64,000 nt of DNA, taken from assembly GCA_010645155.1 (NCBI GenBank), contig CM021315.1:4295811-4359810 (forward strand). The letters are read 5' to 3'. The first letter of the stretch is position 1. Each line of letters begins with the position of its first letter. This stretch comes from Tigriopus japonicus. Its lineage: Eukaryota; Arthropoda; Copepoda; Harpacticoida; Harpacticidae. The notes under the pieces were generated by a model that saw only the letters and a program-made list of their open reading frames with translations, was not told the origin of the DNA and did not search any database. Shown in pieces: positions 37,000 to 47,034 of the stretch. The position numbers were made by a program, and so were the translations under genes.

Positions 37000-37325
37000 G
37001 CTTTTACACACAATCTGAGCATTTCATGCCATCTTTCGATGCATTTTAAAGTTTTGAAGTAATGATAGTTGATTATCTGCGCAATAAATATTGATCAAAT
37101 TTCGGACCAATTCATAACTAAGGACCCTCTCAATATCTATTAATATGGTTTGGGAAAACATACTGGTTTTAATGGTTTCAATTGAATTAATATAGTTATT
37201 TGAGCTACATTTAAGATGTACATATTCACAAGATATCTTCATTATGACACTGTGACATCAAAAATGATAAGTAGAAGTCTTGACATTTGAGCAAACACTT
37301 TCATAGAGCACAGCTAACCACCGTG

Positions 37326-37715
37326 CATGTACATCTGTAGTGTACATGGTATTCACCGTAGTGTACATCTGAAAAAAGCACAGAACTCAAACAAATGGTA
37401 AATTGAACTTCAAAATATTCACTTTAATTCAAAGAATCAAATTACTGTAAAGCACTATTTGCTTTTGGCAATAGGTAAATTCAATAAGATAAAATTCAAT
37501 GGAAAATTTGAAAGGTTTCTAGTAATTAACATTGAAGCAAAAAGGCTAAAAAACAAAATAAAAAGAACCATTGAAAAAAATGAGAAAGCCTTTTAAAAAT
37601 ATTTCTTCCTAAATATTTTCAAAATTTTACTGACAAATGGGGATCTGCCATGAAATTATGAAATTTTTGAAGTTCAATTGACCACTCAGCTCTCTTTTGC
37701 GCCTTTTGAAGTTGG
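37326..37715. other. Intergenic stretch, no feature seen
   Basis: AT-rich sequence between the transposon nest and the minisatellite. No gene. Confidence 0.4.
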
Positions 37716-37863
37716 GTCGAGTTGTCCACTTGGTCGAGTTGTCCGCTGGGTCGAGTTTTCCGCTGGGTCGAGTTGTCCGCTGGGTCGAGTTGAGTGCTGG
37801 GTCGAGTTGAGTGCTGGGTCGAGTTGTCCGCTGGGTCGAGTTGTCCGCAGGGTCGAGTTGTCC
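37716..37863. repeat. 17-bp minisatellite
   Basis: About 8.7 copies of GTCGAGTTGTCCGCTGG, with variants such as GTCGAGTTGAGTGCTGG. Because 17 is not a multiple of three and the unit has few stops, frames stay open on both strands here. The apparent proteins across it (Gln/Leu/Asp/Pro repeats on minus) are therefore not evidence of a gene. Confidence 0.9.
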
Positions 37864-38833
37864 TGTCACCGAAAAGAATAGATACACCCGTGCACCAATG
37901 AACCTTAGAGCAATTTCTGATGAATGGTGCTTTAGATTGGGCGACATCCTCAAAGGTGCGAATATCCACACACCAACTGCCTTGGGTTCGATTGAAAAAA
38001 ATTCACATGGTCCTTGACCGCTCCTTGGAACATATTGATATCTAAACGTAAACTTTGTTTTCAAGAAGAAATTGAGTTCACCACATGCTTTCTCATTTTG
38101 AACCAATGTTTTGCTACGACTTGCAATGTGGAAAGATGGCCGGAACAATGGTCTCAGGAGCTGATTTTAGAAGCAGCACGTTAGGTTTTTGGAGAAGAAC
38201 TGAAATATTTGGCATTTTTGTCAGTGTGCACCGATTTCCGAATTTGTTTTTGGTGAATTTGATGCATTTGACCGTGTATGGAGGCATACTTGACATGTAA
38301 TTGATTTAAAAATACAATTTCCAATTTGCCACAATTGATGACGCAGTTTTTTCGAGTATGACAGTAGTTTTGGTCGTTAATATTTAATCTCCGTGCAAAT
38401 GCCAGTTTGTAGAGATTTTTGTATTTTGGGTTCATTTTGGGTAAGTGCTAGTGAGCATTGGTCATTTAGTGATTTTCCTCAAGTTTGCTTGAAATATTTT
38501 TTTCTGACCCACATTTTCGAGAAAGTTTCCTTGAAATAGCCAAAATATTTAAACGATCAAAGAAGAATGGATAAATATTTATAAAAAAATTTATATTAAA
38601 AAATATTTCCGGGCCCTAGTCATTAGCAAGACGTTCACTTCTTGATAGTTTTTTTATAGCTGAATAACCTTATCATCTAGTCAGGAGTTTGGAAATTGGC
38701 TTCGAAAAAGATGAATTTTGGCTGATCAATACCTGGCCGTTTTCCACACCATAGGAACTGTTGAAGCATAGGAATAGAAACATTGGTTTCCCTAGATAAT
38801 TGAACTGTCCCTATCTCATTTGAGAGATTAGAG

Positions 38834-39081
38834 CAGGGGTCGGCAACCGGTGGGCCGCGGCCCAAATGTGGGCCCAAGGGTGGTCGTGGGTGGGCCCAGA
38901 AGCTATGGAGAAAGTCCAATATAGTGGCCCGAGAGCCATCCATAGTACTGTACTTGTGGGCCCAAAGCTCTTTGATCGCTAATTTGTGGGCCCCTGAACC
39001 TACCAATGCCTGTTTGGTTGGCCCTTGACAACACGAATCAAATTTCGCGGGCCTTGACCCAAAAGTGGTTGCCGACCCCTG
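38834..39081 (+). mobile_element. Short non-autonomous hAT element, copy 4
   Basis: The ends are CAGGGGTCGGCAACCGG and, reverse-complemented, CAGGGGTCGGCAACCAC. Flanks are GATTAGAG (38826-38833) and GATGAGAG (39082-39089), matching at 7 of 8. It is the best-preserved copy of the family in the window and has the same orientation as copy 1. Confidence 0.9.
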
Positions 39082-39272
39082 GATGAGAGGGAAGGGCATT
39101 TCCAATGAACTCAATTGAGAATATTTTGGCATGTGAATTGAAAGGGGCCTTTACTATTTGGCCCTCCTTTTGTCGCTCTTCCACGATCTTGTGCGGATTG
39201 ATGGAAAGAAGAGCCTCCGGAAGGGTTGACAAGTTCCTCTTTAGCATCTACTTTAGAAATAATTAAAGCCAT

Positions 39273-39906
39273 CTACCTGGGGCATGTTCCTCCACGTGGC
39301 CAAAGCTTGGGTTGAAGTTGGCACGCAACAAAAAAGTTTTTCATTGACTTCATCGCACTTTCAGCCAAACCATTAATTACGAGACCTCCATCCATTCGGA
39401 TTTTCGTGGACATTCCCAAATTGCCTAAAAGAAATAAACCAGAAAAACGATTCACCCTAACAATTAAATAGCTCTCACTGAATTCAAACAAGGCAACGGA
39501 AACTTTTTCAATGGGGCCTATCACTTGATCCACTTGTTGGTCGAGGCGATGAGCTTGGCAATGCTTGCAAGCATCAGTTAGTCTCCATAGCATTGCTAAT
39601 ATTGAGCCATTGTTGCACTGCCTTCCGGATTTGGACGATGCCAGAATGGGGAAATGAAATCGGTGTAATACTTTTCCTCGAGCGTGATGATGAATAAACA
39701 CTATTCAACTCTATATTTGGAATAACCATTTGTTCTTCAGAGAAGATAATCGATCCTAAAACAGCCGACTGTGTGCGTGCAACAAGTATTGGTGCAATAG
39801 AGTTAGAGTCAATCCTTTTGAAGTCGTTTGACTCCGAGGTTATCAAGAGCCTGATTGTCAGTATCACAAAGGAGTGGCTGTCTGAGCACAAACAGGCTTT
39901 CGCCAA
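39273..39906 (-). pseudogene. Degraded Ty3/Gypsy-like integrase fragment
   Basis: On the minus strand one frame carries CKHCQAHR, the second half of an integrase HHCC zinc finger. It is followed by a stretch matching the start of the integrase core (around the first catalytic Asp, here degraded to VRVNRFSG) and then NGLAESAMKSMKNF, the region around the catalytic Glu. The distance between these parts is far too short, so much of the core is deleted. A second frame upstream (39574-39906) probably holds the preceding part of the polyprotein out of frame. No long terminal repeats are visible. Confidence 0.65.
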
Positions 39907-42895
39907 GTAAAAATAATTCTATGGTTGGATTCTTCCTCAAAACAGAACTACTTGTCAATGTATCAAACCTTCTTGGTAAAGACTATTCTTGGATCCAACG
40001 CTGAGGATATTCAAAAATTCATCTCGTAAAATGTGGTTCACAGTTACACCCCAAGATGTGGACCAATGGTCGGGTTTCTACATCTTCAAGATACATATTG
40101 GGACAACCCAGAGAGAGAAGGAAAGGGGTAGTACTACTTGCATTTGCTCTCATTGTATTTGTGTGAATTCAGAGTGAAGACAAGATGACTTCATCATGGC
40201 ACCCGACAACAACAATATACGTTACCATCATGTACCACCAACCATAGAGGTCTATAGAGAGGACATTCTCGGCGTTTTGTCTGCCTTGTTTATTGGTGAA
40301 AGTGGCCAAAAGTTGCGTGAAAAGGGAAATATTTGTCGAAAAATATCGTAAAATACTTGCCCAAATTAGCGGAAGATCAAAGTACAAATAAAAGTGCGCA
40401 AGACAGATTTTCATTGCCAAATTGTGTTTTGCCATGTGACAACAATCGCCATTGTTGTGTGAATTTATGCGTGTGAATTGAATAATCATTATTGTTGAGC
40501 ACCTTAGTATAATTTGGGAGAAGCAAAGCTTAGACAGGAGGCCACATGCCCAGAAAACTTTGTTTTTCAAAAATTTGCCTTCTACCAATACTTTTGTTTG
40601 GGCAAGTTTCAACTAGCCCTTGTTGCCCACAGTGAAATTTCAAGACCATCCGGTTCTGAAATCTCCACTCTGGAACTCTGTGGTTCCAACCATGACTATA
40701 TCCTTGCCATCACCCCCAACAAATGTTATGCTAAACTTTATCTCTATCAGAAGGTCGATTTCAACATATACAGAATGAGCAAGCTTCAGAGCTTTTTGGG
40801 ATAATTCATGAGTGAAAATTTAGGTAAACATTTATCAAAGGGACTAGGGAGAGAAGTGTTGAATAGCAATAAAGTATGTTTGTTCCTAATGTGCTTCATG
40901 AACCATAAATAGAGATAACAATGGACAACATAACCTGTTTCGTTAAATAAGCAGCGGCAATTTGAACATCATCGAGACCCTTCATTCATTGCGAAGTGAA
41001 ACATATATTTTTAATTAAAAGCCTTGTTAAATGCATTTTCCTGGGTGGTCATGTTATTTAGACGAAATACGGTTTGTTCTGTTTAAGGTTCTTTGGAAAA
41101 CTCGTATGGACTTAATCATTTTCCTTGTGGAATGAAGATGAAAAACACTACTTAACCAATTTTTTTTGTGCATTCATTTTGTGCGCTATCAAGCACTTGC
41201 TTTGATAAAGCAAAACTCTTAATGATAATCTTTCCAACAATGGAAGCCTCAGGAAAATTATGTTACCGTCCATTTTTTGCGTTATGCTTTGGCAACCTGT
41301 TTAAAACTGAATAGTTTTTTTTACTGTTTTTTCTCCACACAAGTCTTGAATTTTCCCAACAAACTAAACTTCCGTTTGTTACAGGATTTAATTGTTGTGT
41401 ACTTGGGATCTTGAAACCCGTTCTACGTATGGAACCGTGTTCTTTATTGCTGCATCTTCCCCCGTGGCGAGTTCTTGTTCTCTGTAGCACTAGTTCTTAG
41501 CTAGATTAGGTATTTTGACATGTCACTCCTTTACAGACAGAAAAGTTTCCAAAGTGGTCTAGGTTGAAACCCCAAAATCAAAGTGGCTCAAATTGGATTG
41601 TTATTTCCCATTCCCAACGAGGACTTTGTTTAATGTTTGTATTGCGGCAGGAAGAGCGGGAAAGAACTCTGAAAGTGTTACACACCCAACTCGGGGCATA
41701 AGCCACCCCTTAAGAGAGCTTTAAGGTTTAGGCAAAGGGAAGTTTATTGTTGTATGTTCGTTGTGGACAAAAGGACACAGAGGACAGAGAACTCGAGCGC
41801 AAAGGGATATATTTTTTCATAAAGGCTCAAGGTTTTGCTAAAACCTTAATAAAATATGAAACAGATTTACTTTGTTTATGTCTATATGTGTTTGTGTCTA
41901 TTTAGATGCTAACTCTGCGCAAGTCGATTGTTCACCTCATCCAGAACATGCTTCACCCATGTGGACTTCCATGAACTCGGCTGTTTTGGAGAAGTTCTAG
42001 CGGATCTAAAGATGTTTCACTAGGAATATCACAGGAATGAGAGAGCTCTCGTTTTGGGAGAGATTCCTGAATTAAGGGTTGTTCAGTACTCAGAGACGGT
42101 ATGAAAGGTATCTGATCCTGCATGTTTTCAAGAGCATTCATGGTATTAAAAAGTATACATTTTTTAATGACAATCACAAATATTGTTGCTTCAAAGTGAA
42201 ATATTGGAACGCTTCATAACTTGGTGGGCACGGACCAAATTCGATTTTTGAATTAGAACTATATTCAACTTGCGTGTAGAAATATGGTCATAAATCAAAA
42301 TTAGTTACGGTGCTATTTAAAGTATTTATATTAATTGAACGTTAATTATGATAATAGTGAGCAAAAGCTTGCAAGAAATGTTCTTTTTGTGTTCACGAGC
42401 ATTCAGCATTTTCAAGTATTTTTTATTCTCCTTCTCGACAACTTGATAAATGTATCTCTACTTATCTTTGTTTGTATCATAGCTGTCTGATGGCAATTTC
42501 TTTTGCCTCATTGGCAAAATGAATGGCAGTATCAATAGCAGGTACCACAAAAGGCTGTTGTTATTCACCAAGGTCAGTAAAAATCAAATTAAGGAACGTA
42601 ATCGCAACTTTGAAAAGGGCAATACATCAAAGTTGTTACCCATAGTTCCGTAGGTCAGAAACATACTCCTTTTTGGGGGTAATTCCAAAGCACGTTAGAA
42701 AAGCATTCTTACGCACAGTGATGCCAACCAATCAATGCTTGTAAAAACAACAATGAAATTTTAGTTCGAGAAAGACACCCGTACTTTTTGACCCTCGACT
42801 ATAAACCGTGAACTACACAACTGCCCCCTTATTTACATTTTGGCTATAGGAGATTGATTGGACATCCCCCAACAATTCCTTTGGTTGGTTGATTT
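39907..42895. other. Intergenic stretch
   Basis: No gene supported. Several open frames of 60-150 codons show no motif, signal or splice chain. No transposon ends were recognised. Confidence 0.4.
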
Positions 42896-43229
42896 CGTAA
42901 CATACAACACAAACGGCCTCTACAGGTCAGGTCACAAATCTCGAAATTTCTGGTACTTAAAATGTGTATCCGACAGCGACGCTTGTAGACTCCCTAAACC
43001 AAACTTCTCCACTCATTGTTAAGTTTATAGAAAATACTGCAGATGGATTCACTCTTGGCAATATTATCTTCCCACCAACACCATCACAGTTCCCTCATCA
43101 AAATGAATTGCCAAATATCAAACCATATTGGTCAAAGAAGGCTAATTATGCTAATTGGCACAACTCAAAAGAGGATCAAATTCTTGTAGAGATAAAAAAG
43201 CTCACGGGGGATTACATTCTGCATACTAG

Positions 43230-43236
43230 TATAAAT
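43230..43236 (+). promoter_or_regulatory. TATA box of secreted-protein pseudogene D
   Basis: TATAAAT lies 65 bp upstream of the former ATG at 43295. Compared with copies B and C the DNA upstream is interrupted by about 250 bp of unrelated sequence (roughly 42960-43215), which separates this TATA from the conserved GGTTG...CGTAA block near 42889-42900. Confidence 0.6.
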
Positions 43237-43294
43237 TGACTTTTTGTCCAAGATATTCCATCAATAATCAATTGATTCACGATCAACAATCATC

Positions 43295-43745
43295 ATGCAG
43301 ATCACCATAAGTTCAAGGTTTTAGTTTAAGTAGAACATCGGGAAAAAAAGGCGAATAAACAAACCACTTTGTTTTTGCGTTGTTTTAGATTGTCCTTGCC
43401 ACCATTTAGGCCTGTGCCAATGCAGGCGCCATTCCCCAATACGTCATTGCTGGTCCTCAAGGTCATAGTGTTGGGTCAGTTGACTTTGATATGAGAGCTG
43501 GGGCTTACTGTTCCACCCGTTCCGTCAGAGATGAAATCTCCCCTGAGAATAGCATCACGAATGGTCTCGTGCATCCCATGGTTCAGTCCTTCGCTTATTC
43601 CGTTTTTCCCACCACTTATGGTGCCCCGTTTGTAGCTCGACCCTGGATGACTCATTCGGGTTATAACTCTGCTCCCATTTGGGTTGGACGTCCCGCTGTG
43701 ACCCTTGTTCAACAACCTCTGACGGCTCCTTGGGCCTATTCTTGA
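43295..43745 (+). pseudogene. Small secreted Ala/Pro-rich protein, copy D (pseudogene)
   Basis: The layout of the family is intact: a four-codon exon 43295-43306, a former intron of 82 bp, then 43389-43745. Two lesions are visible. The donor is ACC|ATAAGT instead of GT, and the seventh codon of exon 2 is TAG (43407-43409) inside the signal peptide, where the others have a Leu codon. After the stop the frame stays open to 43745 and still shows RSVRDEIS, a Tyr/Pro/Ala-rich body and PLTAPWAYS. Its sequence is more diverged from B and C than they are from each other. The frame ends slightly early compared with the others. Confidence 0.85.
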
Positions 43746-43889
43746 CTTATCGGTGTCGATAAAGATGTTAATGAAAATAATTCATTGAAAGAGTGTTGAT
43801 CATACCTCGCTTTTACATCTTTTACAACTGTCTTTATCATCATTTAAAAAAACATAAAACGCTCCTTTGTAAATGAAATATGATATCAA

Positions 43890-43895
43890 AATAAA
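43890..43895 (+). terminator. Former polyadenylation signal of copy D
   Basis: AATAAA about 145 bp after the end of the pseudogene frame. Confidence 0.4.
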
Positions 43896-44113
43896 ACCTA
43901 CTTGTCGCAAAAAAAATGTCACTTACTAATCGAATCAACAACTTGCTTGATGCAAAATTCCACAACAAAGCAATTCGATTTCCATATATTTTGACTTAAA
44001 TTAGATCCAGGCACGGTCCAATGATCGGTGTAAAAACGTACATATCGACAAAGGCCACCATGTTCAATAAAACGCAGTCGGCTTTTGTGAACAAAAGGTG
44101 GTCTTTTTCTGTC

Positions 44114-46242
44114 TCATTTTTGAGTTGATGGCTTTGTGCTTTTGGTATCAGTGGCACTGGAACGGAATGCTGAGGATTTGGTGCCTTGATTGTCTGAATT
44201 GGTGATTTCGTGTACAAAATGCAAAAGGTCGTCAATTTTGGCATTCCTTTCAGATTCGGTCTCTTCGATGCTTGAGTTTGAGTTGGCATCGATTTCCTCA
44301 ATTTCTGACGACCGTCTGATCAGATGAATCTGATAATCTATGGTTTTTGAAGGGAATAAGGTGCTCGTGTTCTCCATGACCACGGAGTAGGTGTATCCTC
44401 GATCACATTTGATCCTGCCTCGGGTGAATGATTTGTTACTGAAAATCTTTTTGGGCGGCTCGATCACTTCGACTTCGGAAGAAATGTCCTCAGATTGGCC
44501 GGCATCTTCTTCGACCTCTTCGAACACGGTAATCACACTGCTCACGTCTCCATTTTCCTGGCCAGGATTCTCCACTGCCAGATTGATGGCATCGACGTCT
44601 TTTTCCTTGGAGGCGGTTCCCATGTCATCGTCTAATGGATCTTTGGCTTGTGACACCAACGGCGTTGTCACACTCACCTCGCTTACCCTGTCCTTGAAAG
44701 TAATTTGTTCGACCATGGCTCTTCGGTAAATGGCAAAGAGAATATCTCCCTTCTCAGTTCGGAGACACCATTCCAAATCGGTCTTGTCTTTGGCTACATT
44801 AAACTTAAGGCTAAGGTTGCACTGTGGATGGATTTTCTGTCGGCAAAGGTTCAGTCTCTCGTTGGGCGGGTTCAAAGTCTGAAATGCCGGAGACACGAGG
44901 TTGTTCACCGAGCTCTGTTTCCTCATTCCGGTTTTGAGTTGCGTGTCATTGGGTTTCTCCACTAGCAAGTTGCTCATTTCAACGACTGTCATGGTTTTTC
45001 GCTTGCTCCCTCCGTACCTCACGGGTAGGATGTGTTTGGGCAGTCGTTTGGCGAGCTCAAGACGCCATTCATGAGTTTCTGTGCCCAACACGACCACTTT
45101 CTGGATAGTTTTCTTAGCCACGAACCTCTTCACCACGGAGAAGAGTAATTGGAACAACCAATTTGCATTCAAAACAATGGCACACTTCAGAGTTTCCGGG
45201 TAGTTGGCCTCGTACAAACTGGCAAGTTTGGTAATGACCTCGAGTGTTTGTCTGTCGCGCACCTGACTGAGAGTGAGGCCCTCGAGGTCGAAAATGACGA
45301 CTTGTCCACTCGTGTAACTGAGAGAGGCGCAATCTTCATTCTCGTCCTCGGAATCGCTCTCTTGGACCAAATGCAGATTACTAACGCCGTCGAGACCGTC
45401 TTGTTCCGCGGAGTTTCCCGTTTGAATCCACTGAACTGCTCTTCCGCGTCCTTGTGTTCCACTCTCTGCCTTGGAACTGGCTGGAGCAACAGGGTGATGA
45501 GGTTGGCTCCTTTCCTCTTTGGCAGATGCTGCGGTTTCCGTCGACTTGATCGATCGGGTAAACCTTTGATTCTGGCCTTTGGATGTTCCTTCTTTTAAAT
45601 GCTCTTCCTCTTGTTGATAATGAAGCCGCACGAGATGAAGAGACATTTCAATCACCTTTAGAGTATAACGAATGAAATCCTCAGGGGACGTATGTTCCAA
45701 TATCTCTGAAATGTCAAGGAACAACAACAACCACTTCAAAAAGTCACTCTCATTACTTGATTGTTAATTTCCTTACTTCGAACATTGCACTTGCCAAATG
45801 GAACAACCCACACGGGGGATCCATCACGGTCAATCCCGGCGAATTCGATTGGATAGTCACGAACCAAATGCTGAGAAGGGATCCATTCCAACAGGTTATC
45901 AATTTTTTCATTCAACCTCCATTGCGTTGATGCCTTGAGTAGTGCCAAGGCATGTTCCACATTTCCTGTTAAAGTGAATGCACGAGGGAAAATTAATTTT
46001 CCTACATACATCCAAACTTCGGAGACATCCTAAGAGTCTCTGTGTATGGCGTTAGAAAAGTTTTAAAGCAAAGTTCTAAAATGACCTCACATACCATCGG
46101 TGGCCACCACCCAGTTCTTCAGTTCCCAGAGAGAAAGTTTCTTGAGGTAAATTCCAACCTCATCTTCATTTTGGGTCTCTTTGGCCTCGAGCCTGCATTT
46201 GAGCTCTCGGCTTAATTGAAAATAGTCCGGACTCACTTTCAT
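44114..46242 (-). CDS. SEC14-like CRAL-TRIO protein with GOLD-like C-terminus
   Basis: The exons are 46242-46095, 45965-45777 and 45705-44114, with donors GATG|GTATGT and CGAA|GTAAGG, acceptors TAACAG|GA and TTTCAG|AG, both phase 1. They total 1929 nt, 642 residues plus stop. The N-terminal helices (NVEHALALLKASTQWR) and DRDGSPVWVVPFGKCNVRK start the lipid-binding fold. The core resumes at VIFDLEG (about residue 249), YEANYPETLK (278-287) and LPVRYGG (339-345), all hallmark CRAL-TRIO segments. Between them lies a hydrophilic insert of about 98 residues (149-246). The rest resembles the GOLD part of SEC14-like 1-4 proteins, with a strand pair around DLEWCLRTEKGD and later YSVVMEN. Such proteins carry phosphoinositides, squalene or tocopherol between membranes; the ligand here is unknown. 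Start ATG is the first in frame. Confidence 0.88.
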
Positions 46243-46809
46243 GGTTCAATACTTCACAAGAATGGCCCTCGCCTCTTCTTTGAGGAACTCAACCTTCCCA
46301 CGTGCAGTGTAACAAGTTCGTCCAAAGGATTGATGAATTGCCAGCTCAACGTCAATATGACAAATTAATCCAAGACCTCCTGTCGTCTTGACGATTTGCT
46401 TGAGACTAAGCTGATATTCCTGCTGAATTGAACCCCACTCTAATTCTTAGCTGGTGTTGCTTCTCCATACTACGTAAGATCCGCTCTGCTTGACAACTTC
46501 CCAGTAACGAACTAAGTGAAGCTCTAAGGACAAACGCCTATTCATCCGCAGACAATGCTTCCCGAACTGCTTCACTTGATGCTTTTACGCTCTATCTTTT
46601 ATGGTGGGTATGTGCACGTACATGTAGTATAAGCCACTGTCATCGATCATATTTACCTCCAAGAAAAAGGCTCCCTCTGTGAGTCCAAAGCTTCATTTTT
46701 ATTTTATAACACAGCTACAACTTATGTCACGACCCGATTATGCAAATCGAATCCTACCCCAGCGATTAGTGACCCTAGTATGTGTACGTACAGTACTCTC
46801 AATCCGAGA

Positions 46810-47034
46810 TTAGAACCCCAAGTTAAATCCAAGATCCCCTTTCCACTCACTCATCTTTCTCTTGGCCCTCATTTCTAACGAAAGCGTCAGAATCGCCGTG
46901 TTCATTGTACGCGGTTGAAAACTGACCTCAGGATCAAGCCAAGGAACTTGAGTCTGTACTTCCATAAAGTGTTCAAGTATGGGTGCACAGAGTGTGTGTG
47001 CTAAGATGAATAATCCAACAACCCATTGAAGCAT
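46810..47034 (-). CDS. Candidate small secreted peptide
   Basis: This frame has 74 codons from ATG at 47034 to TAA at 46810. It begins MLQWVVGLFILAHTLCA, a convincing signal peptide with Ala-x-Ala-like cleavage near residue 17. The remaining 57 residues are soluble, with a basic MRAKRK segment (55-60) that could be a processing site before SEWKGDLGFNLGF. I recognise no family. It lies 570 bp upstream of, and on the same strand as, the SEC14-like gene. Upstream sequence has a strong GTAAGT donor consensus near 47065, so it may be one exon of a longer transcript. Chance cannot be excluded for so short a frame. Confidence 0.35.
   Translation of the reverse strand: MLQWVVGLFILAHTLCAPILEHFMEVQTQVPWLDPEVSFQPRTMNTAILTLSLEMRAKRKMSEWKGDLGFNLGF

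Larger units (their letters stand above)
34184..37325. mobile_element. Outer element of a transposon nest (CACGGTGGTTAG ends)
   Basis: Inverted terminal repeats of about 110 bp (34184-34293 and 37212-37325) share GTGTTTGCTCAAATG, GACTTCTA, TTTTTGATGTCAC and GTCATAATGAAGATATCTTGTGAATATGTA. Removing the inserted hAT element (34333-36999 plus one 8-bp duplication) leaves about 470 bp, so the outer element is a MITE. No matching target duplication is evident at its borders. The terminal heptamer CACGGTG is the same as that of the palindrome at 32255. Confidence 0.8.

Noticed and set aside
37627..38148. 173-codon minus frame with Gln/Leu/Asp/Pro repeats
   Set aside because: A large part is the translated 17-bp minisatellite, and the rest has no recognisable content.
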